Positions 25,786-34,247 of a stretch of 64,000 bases of DNA are shown here, piece after piece. The DNA is from G963422745 sp965214285. Its GTDB lineage: Bacteria; Actinomycetota; Acidimicrobiia; Acidimicrobiales; Aldehydirespiratoraceae. Position numbers and translations under genes: made by a program. The notes below the pieces were generated by a model. That model saw only the letters and a program-made list of their open reading frames with translations. It was not told the DNA's origin and did not search any database. Numbering within the stretch: the first letter of the stretch is position 1; the number at the start of each line of letters is the position of its first letter. The stretch covers positions 496,001 to 560,000 of the forward strand of contig OZ243946.1 of NCBI GenBank assembly GCA_965214285.1, written 5' to 3'.

Positions 25786-26244
25786 ATGGAGCCGCCTGCC
25801 GTCGTCGAGTTCCGCGACCAGCGAGGCATCGACCGGCGCCTGGTCATCCGGCTCGACAACACCACGGCGATCCCACCGTTTGAGCAGCTGCGGGCGCAGC
25901 TCTCGGTGATGGTCGGCGTCGGCCGGCTCGAGCCCGGCACGCGTCTGCCGACGGTGCGGGCGCTGGCGGACCAGGTCGGCATGGCGCCGGGGACAGTGGC
26001 CCGCGCCTACCGCGAGCTCGACAACGAGGGCGTGCTCGAGGGCCGCGGCCGCCGCGGGACTTTCGTCGTGGACGAGCCGCCGCACGCCGAGATGGTGCAG
26101 CTCCGCCGCCGCCGGATCGCCGACGCGGCCAGCCGCTTCGTGTTCGACCTCGACCAGCTCGGCGCAGGCGACGACGAGGCCAGAGCCGCTCTGGAGCAGG
26201 CCCTGGCTGAAGAGCGCACCGACCAGAACGGCGCCGGCCTGTAG
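25786..26244 (+). CDS. GntR-family transcriptional regulator, YtrA-like
   Basis: A 152-residue regulator with the winged helix of GntR proteins: IPPFEQLRAQLSVMVGVGRL, then GTRLPTVRALADQVGMAPGT and VARAYRELDNEGVLEGRGRRGTFV. After the DNA-binding domain there is only a short helical segment of about 50 residues, typical of the YtrA subfamily, in which the regulator usually controls an adjacent ABC transporter. No transporter is adjacent here, so the target is unknown. A palindrome upstream may mediate autoregulation. Confidence 0.88.
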   Translation: MEPPAVVEFRDQRGIDRRLVIRLDNTTAIPPFEQLRAQLSVMVGVGRLEPGTRLPTVRALADQVGMAPGTVARAYRELDNEGVLEGRGRRGTFVVDEPPHAEMVQLRRRRIADAASRFVFDLDQLGAGDDEARAALEQALAEERTDQNGAGL

Positions 26245-26331
26245 CCCCGAGTCGGCAGGGCTTTGGGTTGGCCGGCGCCGGTCCGCCTCGGACTTGGGTT
26301 GGCTAGCTTCGGCTCGGCGGGGCTCAGGGCT

Positions 26332-27210
26332 TCAGGGCGAGTCGCGTCGGGCGGCCCAGAGGCGGTGCGCCCGCTGGGCGATGCGCTCGGCGCCGATCTC
26401 GCTGCAACGCTCGTCGAAGCCCGCCTGCGGCCCGAGCCAGGCCATCTCGTCGACCGAGCCGCTGACCGGGGCGCCGAGATCGACGGTGGCGATGCGGCGG
26501 AACAGCAGGGCGTCGTCGAGCCCGGCGGCTAACGCCGCGGCCAGCCTGGCCGCGCCTCGCACCTGCACGTCCCAGTCGGCAACGTCGGTTGGAACCGCCT
26601 CGATGTGGCCGTAGCGCCGCAGCACCGCAGCGGCCGACTTGGCGCCCCAGCCGGGCATGCCAGGAAAGCCGTCGGCCGAGTCGCCCACCAGGGCGAGGTA
26701 GTCCGGGATCGACTCCGGGGCCACGCCGAACTTGTCGATCACCCCGGCACGGTCATAGATCAACTCACGGCGGCGGTCGAGCTGCACCACCCGCCCGTCC
26801 GCGCTCACGCATTGGGCCAGATCCTTGTCGGGCGTGCAGATCACGACCTGCTCCACGCGTGGGTCGGCGGCGGCCATGGCGGCCGCGGCGGCCAGGGCGT
26901 CGTCGGCCTCGTGGACGACCTGCGGCCACACCTCCAGCCCGGCGAGGTCCAGCAGCTCCTCGACCTCGCCGAACTGGGCATACAGGTCGGGATCGATGCC
27001 GCCGCCGTCCTTGTATCCGTCGTAGAGGTCGTTGCGCCACGACTCGATCACGTGGTCCGTGGCGATGCCCACGTGAGTCGCCCCGCCGTCGAGCAGGTCC
27101 AGCAAGGTGTGCAGCACGCCTCGCTGGGCGCCGCGGCGCGGGTCGGAGTTGTTGCGTGCGTAGTGGAAGCGGAACAGCTCGTAGGTCCCGTCGACGAGGT
27201 GGACCCTCAC
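26332..27210 (-). CDS. 5'-3' exonuclease (PolA N-terminal / FEN-like family)
   Basis: A 292-residue stand-alone exonuclease of the family forming the N-terminal domain of DNA polymerase I. Metal-binding acidic residues are visible in MRVHLVDGTYELFRFHYARN, HEADDALAAAAAMA, CTPDKDLAQCVS and LALVGDSADGFPGMPGWGAK; the last includes the helix-hairpin-helix that follows the second metal site. Such proteins remove flaps or RNA primers. Some acidic positions may differ from PolA, but the pattern is essentially complete. It converges on the GntR regulator gene; a methylmalonyl-CoA epimerase gene lies upstream on the same strand after about 145 bp. Confidence 0.88.
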   Translation of the reverse strand: MRVHLVDGTYELFRFHYARNNSDPRRGAQRGVLHTLLDLLDGGATHVGIATDHVIESWRNDLYDGYKDGGGIDPDLYAQFGEVEELLDLAGLEVWPQVVHEADDALAAAAAMAAADPRVEQVVICTPDKDLAQCVSADGRVVQLDRRRELIYDRAGVIDKFGVAPESIPDYLALVGDSADGFPGMPGWGAKSAAAVLRRYGHIEAVPTDVADWDVQVRGAARLAAALAAGLDDALLFRRIATVDLGAPVSGSVDEMAWLGPQAGFDERCSEIGAERIAQRAHRLWAARRDSP

Positions 27211-27354
27211 GAGCGCCAGTTTGCCGGCTCATGCTGTTTCGGGCAGTCGCTCTCGGTTCAGGCTGTCTCGGGCTGCTGCCGTCGGCTCAGGCTGACTCGG
27301 GCGGGTGCCCGCTTGTGGGCTGCTGCTTCGGGCTGCCCGGCAGGCCTGGGCGTC

Positions 27355-27768
27355 CTAAGCCCCCGGCGGCTCTTCCACCAGTTCGATCAGCGTGCCCAAA
27401 GACCCCTTGGGGTGTACGAAGGCCACGGTGGTGCCCCGCGAACCGGGACGGGGCGCCTGGTCGATGGGTGTGGCGCCGGCCGCGGTCATCTGAGCCAGCG
27501 CCGCGGCGCAGTCGTGCACCCGGTAGCCGACGTGGTGCAGGCCCTCGCCGCGCTTGTCGAGGAAACGGGCGATCGGCGAGTCGCTGCGGGTGGCGGCGGT
27601 GAGCTGGATGTAGCTGTCGGCCACCTTGATCAGCGCTTCCTCCACGCCGTCGGACTCCACGGTCTCGCGATGGTGCACCTCGGCGCCGAAGGCCGCCCGG
27701 TAGTACTCCACGGCAGCGTCGAGATCGCGAACGGCGATGGCCACGTGGTCGATCTCGGTGAGCATCAC
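27355..27768 (-). CDS. mce: Methylmalonyl-CoA epimerase
   Basis: A 137-residue glyoxalase/VOC-fold protein that interconverts (R)- and (S)-methylmalonyl-CoA in propionate metabolism. Metal-binding residues sit in MLTEIDHVAIAVRDLDAAVE (His), EGLHHVGYRVHD (His) and the end KGSLGTLIELVEEP (Glu). Length and motif order fit the family. No mutase gene is in the window. It is followed by the exonuclease gene and preceded by recR on the same strand. Confidence 0.9.
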   Translation of the reverse strand: MMLTEIDHVAIAVRDLDAAVEYYRAAFGAEVHHRETVESDGVEEALIKVADSYIQLTAATRSDSPIARFLDKRGEGLHHVGYRVHDCAAALAQMTAAGATPIDQAPRPGSRGTTVAFVHPKGSLGTLIELVEEPPGA

Positions 27769-27787
27769 GCCCTCAAGCTAGCCGCGC

Positions 27788-28390
27788 CTATTCGAGGACG
27801 GTGCGGCCCTCCAATGCCCTGCTGAGGGTGAGGTCGTCGGCGTACTCGAGGTCGCCGCCGACGGGAAGGCCGCTGGCGATGCGGCTCACCTTGATCCCGA
27901 GCGGGCGCAGGTACTTCATCAACAGGGCGGCGGTGGCCTCGCCCTCCAGATTGGGGTTGGTGGCCACGATCACCTCCCCGATCTCCTCGTCTGTGATCCG
28001 GGCCAGCAGCTCCTTGACCCGAAGCTGCTCGGCGCCTATCCCGTCGATCGGCGAGAAGGCCCCGCCGAGCACGTGATAACGGCCCCGGAATCCCTGCGTG
28101 CGCTCCACGGCCACCACGTCCTGGCTGTCCTCCACCACGCACACGGTGTCGGCCTCGCGGCGCGGGTCGCTGCAGATGCCGCAGTCCTGGCCGCCCTCGC
28201 TCAGGTTGAAGCAGCGCGCGCAGAACGACACCGTCTCGACGGCCTGCGAGATCGCCTCCGCCAGGCGCAGAGCGTCCTGCTTGGGGGCCTTGATCAGGTA
28301 GAACGCCACCCGCTGCGCCGACTTGGGGCCGATGCCGGGGAGCCGCTCGAGCTGGTCGATGAGTTCCTGGAGAGCCCTGGAGTAGCTCAC
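27788..28390 (-). CDS. recR: Recombination protein RecR
   Basis: A 200-residue RecR with an N-terminal helix-hairpin-helix (LPGIGPKSAQRVAFYL), a zinc finger CARCFNLSEGGQDCGIC with four Cys, and a Toprim domain (VCVVEDSQDVVAVERT to VIVATNPNLEGEATA), ending in the short Walker-like tail GGDLEYADDLTLSRAL. RecR works with RecO/RecF to load RecA at gaps. Its ATG overlaps the dnaX stop (ATGA), the usual dnaX-recR coupling. Confidence 0.96.
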   Translation of the reverse strand: MSYSRALQELIDQLERLPGIGPKSAQRVAFYLIKAPKQDALRLAEAISQAVETVSFCARCFNLSEGGQDCGICSDPRREADTVCVVEDSQDVVAVERTQGFRGRYHVLGGAFSPIDGIGAEQLRVKELLARITDEEIGEVIVATNPNLEGEATAALLMKYLRPLGIKVSRIASGLPVGGDLEYADDLTLSRALEGRTVLE

Positions 28391-30456
28391 CGCTGCTGCG
28401 GTTCCTCTGCGGGGTGGTGCGTAGCCCCGGGGAATATCTCCTGGATAGTGCTGATCAACACGTCCTGATGGGCGGGGGCATCGACGAGGCTGTGGGGATC
28501 GATGTCGAACTCGTCGTGGTCGGCGTCGTGGTCGGCTTCGTCGTCTGCGGTGCCGGCGAAGTCGGCACTCTGCGCCGTCATCGGCTCTGGCTCGGGCGCC
28601 GCCCCGTGAGACGGCTCGGGCGCAGCCGCTGATCCCGGCGCTGTCGGCGCATCTCTCGCGGCTGCCGGCTCAGGCTGCGACTTCGTCGGCCGCGGCTCGG
28701 CCTCGGCGTCGGCCTGGGGCGGTGTTGTCGGTTCCGCTTCGGGCTGTGCCCTCTTGCGGGCAGCCTCGGGCCCGGCCTCGGTCGGCGTTGTCGCTGCGGG
28801 ATCGGGCTGCGCGACGGGATCGGGCGGCGCGGAGTCCCCGGAGCCCGTGTGCCGGCCGGTCTGCTCGTCGACGATGGACTGCCACAGACGCGCCAGCTCA
28901 GCCTCGGTCCGCTTGGCCTTGGCCGGCCCGAACATCTTCTCGGCCCGGCTCACCACCTCTTGCTTGGAGAGCCCGAAACGCCTCTCGGCCATGCGGACGA
29001 CCTCGGTGGGGCTCTTGGGCTGATCCGGCAGTGGTGCGGGGGCTCTCGACCCGGCCCGTGGGGCGGGCGGCCGCTTCGGCGCTGGTGCCACGGCCGACTC
29101 GCTCACCTTCTCGGCCAGCACCCGCCGTGCCGCTGCAGGGCCCGAGAGCTTCTCGCCGCCGCCGGCTGGGCCGGGCTCGGGTTGCGCAGCCCCAGCAGCA
29201 GGCTCAGTTCCAGCATCAGGCGCAACCCCAGCATCAGCATCGGGCGGAGCGGGCACCGGCGGCGGACTCGGAGGGGAGTCCGCGCCGCGGTGAGCGCTCG
29301 CGCCGCGGTGAGCCGCAGGCCTTGGAGCCCGCCCGTCGGCGCCGTCTTCGAGGCGATCGAGGCGGCGGGCGAGCCTCTTGATCTCGTCGGCGAGATCCTC
29401 GGCGGACTGCTCGGGCTCGCTTCGGCACAGACGCACCAGGGTCACTTCGAGATCGACCAGCGGGTCGGGGGCCTGGCGCATCTCCACCAGCGAGCGGCCC
29501 AGCATCTCAAGCGCCCTGGTCATGCGGGCGGGCGGCATCGCCTCCGCAATCCGGGCGGCGCGCTCGGCGGCGGGCTGCGTGATCCTGGGCGGCGGAGCGT
29601 CCATGGCGACCAGGAAGCCATCGCGCAGCCCGGCCAGCACGCTCTCGCCGATGGTGCGGGGATCGCGGCCCCGGCCTGTGGCGTCGCCGATCGCCTTGAG
29701 GGCCGCGGCCACGTCGTGCGCGGCGATCGCCTCCAACAGCACGTCCGTGGAGGTGTCGAGGTCGGCCATGCCGCCTGCTGCCACCACCCGGTCCAGAGCC
29801 GACAGGGTGTCGCGCACCGACCCGCCGCCGGCGGCCACCACGTGGTCCACCACATCGGGGCCGACCCCCAGCTCGGCGTCGTCGGCGATCCGGCGGACGT
29901 GTTCGGCCATCTCCTCAGCGCCGAGCAGCGACAGCTCGAACTCCTGGCAGCGGCTGCGGATCGTGTCGACCACCTTGTGGGGCTCGGTGGTGGCGAGCAC
30001 CCAGACCACGTGATCGGGCGGCTCCTCCAGGGTCTTGAGCAGGGCGTTCTCAGCGGCCGAGGTGAGCATGTGGACCTCGTCGAGCACGTACACCTTCACC
30101 CGGCCCGGCGTCCCCAGATTGACCTTGGACAACAGGGCGCGCATGTCCTCCACACGGTTGTTGCCCGCAGCGTCGAGCTCGTGCAGGTCGAACGAGCGGC
30201 CCTGCTCGATGGCCACGCAGCTCTCGCAGGCGCCGCAGGGCTCGCCCTCGGTGCTCAGGTCCTCGCAGTTGAGAGCCTTGGCCAGCACCCGCGCGGATGA
30301 GGTCTTGCCGGTGCCCCGCGGCCCGTGCAGCAGGTAGGCGTGACCCACTTCCTTGCGGACCACGGCATTCTGCAGCGCCGCCACCAGGTGAGGCTGGCCG
30401 CGGATCTCTGCGAAGGTCTGGGGTCGGTAGCGGCGGTACAGCGACTGGTATGCCAT
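28387..30456 (-). CDS. dnaX: DNA polymerase III subunit gamma/tau
   Basis: A clamp-loader ATPase of about 689 residues starting MAYQSLYRRYRPQTFAEI. Walker A is HGPRGTGKTSSARVLA, a zinc module follows (CEDLSTEGEPCGACESC), Walker B is VYVLDEVHMLT, and the sensor LATTEPHKVVDTIRSRCQ. Beyond about residue 370 is a long Pro/Ala/Glu-rich region and a C-terminal stretch that should contact the polymerase. ATG at 30456 is chosen over one 11 codons upstream because the conserved start is there. The SRP RNA gene lies immediately upstream on the same strand, as is common. Confidence 0.95.
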   Translation of the reverse strand: MAYQSLYRRYRPQTFAEIRGQPHLVAALQNAVVRKEVGHAYLLHGPRGTGKTSSARVLAKALNCEDLSTEGEPCGACESCVAIEQGRSFDLHELDAAGNNRVEDMRALLSKVNLGTPGRVKVYVLDEVHMLTSAAENALLKTLEEPPDHVVWVLATTEPHKVVDTIRSRCQEFELSLLGAEEMAEHVRRIADDAELGVGPDVVDHVVAAGGGSVRDTLSALDRVVAAGGMADLDTSTDVLLEAIAAHDVAAALKAIGDATGRGRDPRTIGESVLAGLRDGFLVAMDAPPPRITQPAAERAARIAEAMPPARMTRALEMLGRSLVEMRQAPDPLVDLEVTLVRLCRSEPEQSAEDLADEIKRLARRLDRLEDGADGRAPRPAAHRGASAHRGADSPPSPPPVPAPPDADAGVAPDAGTEPAAGAAQPEPGPAGGGEKLSGPAAARRVLAEKVSESAVAPAPKRPPAPRAGSRAPAPLPDQPKSPTEVVRMAERRFGLSKQEVVSRAEKMFGPAKAKRTEAELARLWQSIVDEQTGRHTGSGDSAPPDPVAQPDPAATTPTEAGPEAARKRAQPEAEPTTPPQADAEAEPRPTKSQPEPAAARDAPTAPGSAAAPEPSHGAAPEPEPMTAQSADFAGTADDEADHDADHDEFDIDPHSLVDAPAHQDVLISTIQEIFPGATHHPAEEPQQR

Positions 30457-30621
30457 GACGGGCCCGACTCTAGTTGTCGGCTGCGACAAGCTCAGCCTGA
30501 TGTCGGCGTCAGCGGTGACCGGCTCGGTTCAGCCCGGCACGGCTCGTCCGGCTGCGGGGGCCGTGGCCGGGCCGGGTTGGCTCGCTGACGGCGGGGCATC
30601 CGGTCTCGGGAGTGGCGGCCA

Positions 30622-30720
30622 GGCTGTCTGCGGCACACCGACGGATCCGCTGAGAGCTGCTGCCTTCCGACCCTGACTCGGTTCACGGGCGCCTGTTGCA
30701 CAGGACCCGACCGCCACACC
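30622..30720 (-). ncRNA. ffs: Signal recognition particle 4.5S-type RNA (approximate ends)
   Basis: On the minus strand, GTGAACCGAGTCAGGGTCGG followed by AAGGCAGCAGC is the conserved apical domain of bacterial SRP RNA, the Ffh-binding site. The flanks GGGTCC and GGATCC pair, and the outer arms pair less perfectly, giving one long hairpin of about 100 nt. The position directly upstream of dnaX matches many actinobacteria. The exact ends are estimates. Confidence 0.85.
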
Positions 30721-30786
30721 CCAAACCGGATGCGGGGCGCCCACGATACCCTCGCCGGCGGGGTCCCGCGACCGCAGGACCGTCCG

Positions 30787-30874
30787 GGAGGGTTGCCAGA
30801 GCGGCCGAACGGGCACGCTTGGAAAGCGTGTGAGGCGAGAGCCTCCGTGGGTTCGAATCCCACACCCTCCGCCA
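30787..30874 (+). tRNA. tRNA-Ser (anticodon GGA)
   Basis: The acceptor stem GGAGGGT pairs with ACCCTCC, followed by discriminator G and an encoded CCA. The anticodon stem CACGC/GCGTG encloses TTGGAAA with anticodon GGA, and the T-arm has GTTCGAATC. A long variable arm (class II) identifies it as serine tRNA. It reads UCC/UCU codons. Confidence 0.97.
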
Positions 30875-31106
30875 TTTCGCCGCGCCGCCTTTTCTGCCGG
30901 TGAGACCGCGGCAGCCGGTGCACGGAAGGCGACAGCCACAAGCGTCGAGGATCGCTGATCGCCGGCTGGCCAAGTCACGAGCCTGGTGATCGACGTGCTC
31001 ACTGAGGCTGTCGAGACCGCCAGGGCGATGCTGCGCACGTGAGCTGTGCGCGGGATCGTCGTCAACGTTCTCAGGTGCTCTGAGGGGACGCGGCCGCAGG
31101 ACGTGC

Positions 31107-31112
31107 TACGGT
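31107..31112 (+). promoter_or_regulatory. Putative -10 element before a small antitoxin gene
   Basis: TACGGT lies six bases before the ATG at 31119, the same arrangement as before the Phd-type antitoxin (minus strand, 3056-3061) and the ORF at 56042. No convincing -35 hexamer is seen. Confidence 0.35.
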
Positions 31113-31118
31113 GAGGCC

Positions 31119-31331
31119 ATGACTGTCACCGTCGACACGCAGCCCCGCCCGTCGGCCACCGAAGTAACGACGGTACGGAAGAAGGGCACCCTGGATGAGC
31201 TTGTTGCGGCTGGGCTGGCCACGCCCCCCACCCGCGACATTGCCGACCTGCCTTCGCCATTGCCGCCAATTCCAGGCATGCGTCCTCTGTCTGAGGAAGT
31301 GATGGCTGTGCGCCGCGGCGAAGATTACTGA
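31119..31331 (+). CDS. Small antitoxin-like protein of a broken VapBC-type locus
   Basis: A 70-residue protein (KKGTLDELVAAGLATPPTRD, then GMRPLSEEVMAVRRGEDY). The C-terminal pattern, with a Pro-rich bend followed by a short helix ending in RRGEDY, is characteristic of antitoxins that precede VapC-type PIN toxins. The stop is followed after one base by a TTG that begins a PIN-toxin frame, which is truncated. The N-terminal part does not show a clear DNA-binding domain. Family assignment rests on the C-terminal pattern and on the adjoining toxin fragment. Confidence 0.68.
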   Translation: MTVTVDTQPRPSATEVTTVRKKGTLDELVAAGLATPPTRDIADLPSPLPPIPGMRPLSEEVMAVRRGEDY

Positions 31332-31332
31332 A

Positions 31333-31443
31333 TTGGCGTATTACGCCGATTCATCAGCGCTGGCGAAGCTGGCGCTCGTAGAGGCCGAATCAGACGCTTT
31401 GGCGCTCTGCTGCGGGCGGTGCTACCGCTCGCCCAGGCCCTAG
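31333..31443 (+). pseudogene. Truncated VapC-type PIN toxin (N-terminus only)
   Basis: From a TTG the frame reads (M)AYYADSSALAKLALVEAES, the typical N-terminus of VapC toxins including the first catalytic Asp. After about 24 codons it departs into unrelated sequence and stops at 31443. The remaining PIN domain is missing, presumably deleted together with DNA up to the ctaB leader. No active enzyme is expected. Confidence 0.82.
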
Positions 31444-31452
31444 CCTGAAGGC

Positions 31453-32349
31453 GTGTCCGCCCCCTCGAAGGCCCGCCCGAGGCCCCGCGCTCTGGCCTAC
31501 CTGGCGCTCACCAAGCCGCGCATCATCGAGCTGCTGCTGGTCACCACGGTCCCCACGATGGTGGTGGCAGAGCACGGCATCCCGTCGCTGTGGCTGATCG
31601 CCGCCACCGTGTTCGGCGGCGCCCTCGCCGCGGGCGGCGCCAACGCCTTCAACATGTACATCGACCGCGACATCGACCGCCTGATGGAGCGCACCAAGAC
31701 CCGCCCCCTGGTCACCGGCGAGGTCACCCCCAAGGCGGCGCTGGTGTTCGCCTCGGTGCTGGAGGCTGCCGCCTTCGCCTGGCTGTGGGGCTTCGTCAAC
31801 CTGCTCTCGGCGCTGCTAGCGGTGGCGGCCACCCTGTTCTACGTCTTCGTCTACTCGCTGTGGCTCAAGCGCACCTCGAGCCGCAACATCGTCATCGGCG
31901 GCGCAGCCGGGGCGGTGCCGGTGCTGGTCGGCTGGACGGCGGTCACCAACGAGCTGGCCTGGCCGCCGCTGGTGCTGTTCGCCGTGATCTTCTACTGGAC
32001 GCCGCCACACTTCTGGGCGCTGGCCATCCGCTACCGCGACGACTACGAGGCCGCCGAGGTGCCGATGCTGCCGGTGGTCAAGAACCTGCGCACCACGGCG
32101 CTGCGCATCCTCGCCTACACGCTGATGCTGTGGGCGCTCACCCTGGTCTTCGCAGCCGTGGCCGAGATGGGCGTTCTCTACACCGTCAGCGCCGTGGTCC
32201 TGGGCGCCGTGTTCACCTTGCTGGCGCTGCAGGTGCTGCGCAGGCCCGAGCCGGTCCGGGCCATGCGCCTCTTCGGCTGGTCGATCAGCTACGTGACCCT
32301 GCTGTTCGGGGCCATGGCGGTCGACGAGGTCATCCGGAACGGCGTCTGA
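31453..32349 (+). CDS. ctaB: Protoheme IX farnesyltransferase (heme O synthase)
   Basis: A 298-residue UbiA-family prenyltransferase that converts heme B to heme O for the aa3-type oxidase. It starts at GTG. The first prenyl-diphosphate-binding motif is NAFNMYIDRDIDRLMERTKT, followed by RPLVTGEVTP, and the second conserved loop is WTPPHFWALAIRYRDDYEAA. About eight hydrophobic helices follow the family pattern. It leads the cytochrome oxidase gene set. No ctaA (heme A synthase) is in the window. Confidence 0.95.
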   Translation: MSAPSKARPRPRALAYLALTKPRIIELLLVTTVPTMVVAEHGIPSLWLIAATVFGGALAAGGANAFNMYIDRDIDRLMERTKTRPLVTGEVTPKAALVFASVLEAAAFAWLWGFVNLLSALLAVAATLFYVFVYSLWLKRTSSRNIVIGGAAGAVPVLVGWTAVTNELAWPPLVLFAVIFYWTPPHFWALAIRYRDDYEAAEVPMLPVVKNLRTTALRILAYTLMLWALTLVFAAVAEMGVLYTVSAVVLGAVFTLLALQVLRRPEPVRAMRLFGWSISYVTLLFGAMAVDEVIRNGV

Positions 32350-32531
32350 GTTGCCTGCCGAGCCGGCCGGCGGACCGGCGTGACCTGCCCGCACGGGTTG
32401 CCTGCGCCGCTTGTCGGCGGCTGTAGGCTCTCGGGCCGTATGCGCCCGTGCCCTGAGGGTGTCGCCTCGACCGCCATTCAACCGACGGCCCCCTCGCCCT
32501 CTCAGGCCGCAGCCCGAGGGTCGTCGTCGCC

Positions 32532-34247
32532 ATGACGATGACCGAGTCTCCGCCCACAGCCGAGGACTCCCCGTCGGTCGTCTCCGACCTTGCTGGCGAC
32601 AGCACGCCCCTGCCCGCCGATGCCCCAACCGCGGTCACCGGCTTCTACAACTGGCTGTGCAGCAACGACCACCGCACGGTCGGGCGCACCTGGCTCGGCA
32701 GCTCGCTGATCGCCGCCACAGCGGCCGCGGTCGTCAGCGTGTTCCTCGACGTCGAGCGGATCTTCGGCCCGGGCATCGACGTCTTCGGCGGGGTCAACAG
32801 CTACTTCCAGATGTGGACGCTGTACCGCTTCGCCATGGTGCTCTTCGTGGCGGCACCGCTGTTCGTGGGCCTGGCCGCAGTGGTCGTCCCCTCGCAGGTC
32901 GGGGCCTCCAACATGGCCTTCCCGAGGGCCTTCGCGGGGTCCGTGTGGCTGCACATGCTCGGTGCCGGGATCGTGGTCGTCTCGGTGCTCGCCGGCGGCG
33001 GCTGGGGCGCCCTCGACGGGGTGAGCCTGGCCGAGGCCGACGCCATCGGGCTGACTCTGGTGGGCACCGCCATGGTGATCGGCTCGCTGCTGCTGGCATC
33101 CGCCTGCATCGCCACCACGGTGATCTCGCTGCGGGTACGGGGCATGAGCCTGGCACGGGTGCCGATCTTTGCCTGGTCGATGCTGGTGACCGCCAGCGTG
33201 TGGCTGCTCACGCTGCCGGTGGCGCTGGCCAACATCGCGCTGATCTACGTCGACCTGCGCGGCGCTGCGCAGAGCTTCGGGTTCCCCGAGGGCCCGAATC
33301 CGGTGATCTACGCCCAGCTCGAATGGCTCTTCGGGCAACCGCAGATCTACGCCGTGGCGATACCCGTGCTGGGCGTGCTGGGCACGGTGATCCCGGTGGC
33401 CGCCGGGGTGCGCCAGGTGTCGCATCAGGCGATGCTCGTGCTGATCGGGCTCTTCGGGCTGCTGGCAGTGGGCGGCTGGTCGCAGCCCTACTTCGCGGAC
33501 ACCACCGGCGACTTCGTGTTCGTGGCCTTCGGGCTGGCGATCCTGCTGCCGGTGCTCGGCAGTCTCGGTGGCGCAGCGGCCACCCTGCGCGCCGGGCGAA
33601 TCCCGCGGGCGCTGCCGTCCGCGCAGCTGCTCGCAGTCCTCGGCGCGGGTCTCCTGCTGCTGGCCGCGGTGGTCGCCGGCGCCCTGCGGGTGATCGAGCC
33701 CTTCGACCTCGCAGGCAGCGCCGTTCACACCGGTGTCCTGAACCTCGTCGCAGGAGCGGCGCTCACCGCCGGCGCGGCCGGGATCTGGTTCTGGGGACCG
33801 CAGATCGCATGCAACGTGCTGCCCGCAGGCCGAGGCCGGGCGGTCGCCGCGGGCCTGGTCTTCGGAGGGGTGTTGGTCGGCGCTTCGGGCGTGCTGGCGG
33901 GCCTGGCCGATGCAACCGACGTGATGACCGACATTGACGAAGGCCGGGTCATCGACGCCTTGCTCTCGCTTTCGGCGATCGGCGCCGGCCTCGTCGCTGT
34001 GGCGCTGCTGGGCGTGCTGGCCGGGATCGCCACAGCCGCACGCACCAAGACCGCCTGCCCGCTGAACCCCTGGGGCGGCCATTCGCTGGAGTGGATCGCC
34101 GGCTGCGGCCCCGGCGGCGAGACCCCTGACCCGCCGTCGCCGATCTCCTCTGAGGCGCCGTTGCTCGACCTCGCCGCCGAGGCTCAAGCCGGCCAAGACG
34201 CCCCCGAGGCCCCCGAGGGCACCGAGCAAGAGGACGGCGCGCGATGA
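32532..34247 (+). CDS. Divergent cytochrome c oxidase subunit I-like protein with lost metal ligands
   Basis: A 571-residue multi-pass membrane protein. Homology to subunit I is visible in FYNWLCSNDHRTVGRTWLG, in VVVPSQVGASNMAFPR (compare LIPLQIGARDVAFPR in the true CtaD downstream) and in the C-terminal NPWGGHSLEW. Yet HPEVY is QPQIY, the heme-a helix TMHGVTM is replaced by TLYRFAM, and the HHMF segment of CuB is absent. Only one His remains near the HFHYV position (AVHTGVLNL). It cannot house the normal heme-copper centre. Its stop overlaps the start of a subunit III-like gene, so both are probably co-expressed with the caa3 operon. A structural, assembly or alternative electron-transfer role is possible. 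Confidence 0.8.
   Translation: MTMTESPPTAEDSPSVVSDLAGDSTPLPADAPTAVTGFYNWLCSNDHRTVGRTWLGSSLIAATAAAVVSVFLDVERIFGPGIDVFGGVNSYFQMWTLYRFAMVLFVAAPLFVGLAAVVVPSQVGASNMAFPRAFAGSVWLHMLGAGIVVVSVLAGGGWGALDGVSLAEADAIGLTLVGTAMVIGSLLLASACIATTVISLRVRGMSLARVPIFAWSMLVTASVWLLTLPVALANIALIYVDLRGAAQSFGFPEGPNPVIYAQLEWLFGQPQIYAVAIPVLGVLGTVIPVAAGVRQVSHQAMLVLIGLFGLLAVGGWSQPYFADTTGDFVFVAFGLAILLPVLGSLGGAAATLRAGRIPRALPSAQLLAVLGAGLLLLAAVVAGALRVIEPFDLAGSAVHTGVLNLVAGAALTAGAAGIWFWGPQIACNVLPAGRGRAVAAGLVFGGVLVGASGVLAGLADATDVMTDIDEGRVIDALLSLSAIGAGLVAVALLGVLAGIATAARTKTACPLNPWGGHSLEWIAGCGPGGETPDPPSPISSEAPLLDLAAEAQAGQDAPEAPEGTEQEDGAR

Noticed and set aside
26245..26331. TTGGGTTGGC repeats between the GntR gene and the exonuclease gene
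   Set aside because: Only two imperfect copies in a convergent intergenic gap; no hairpin or known element.
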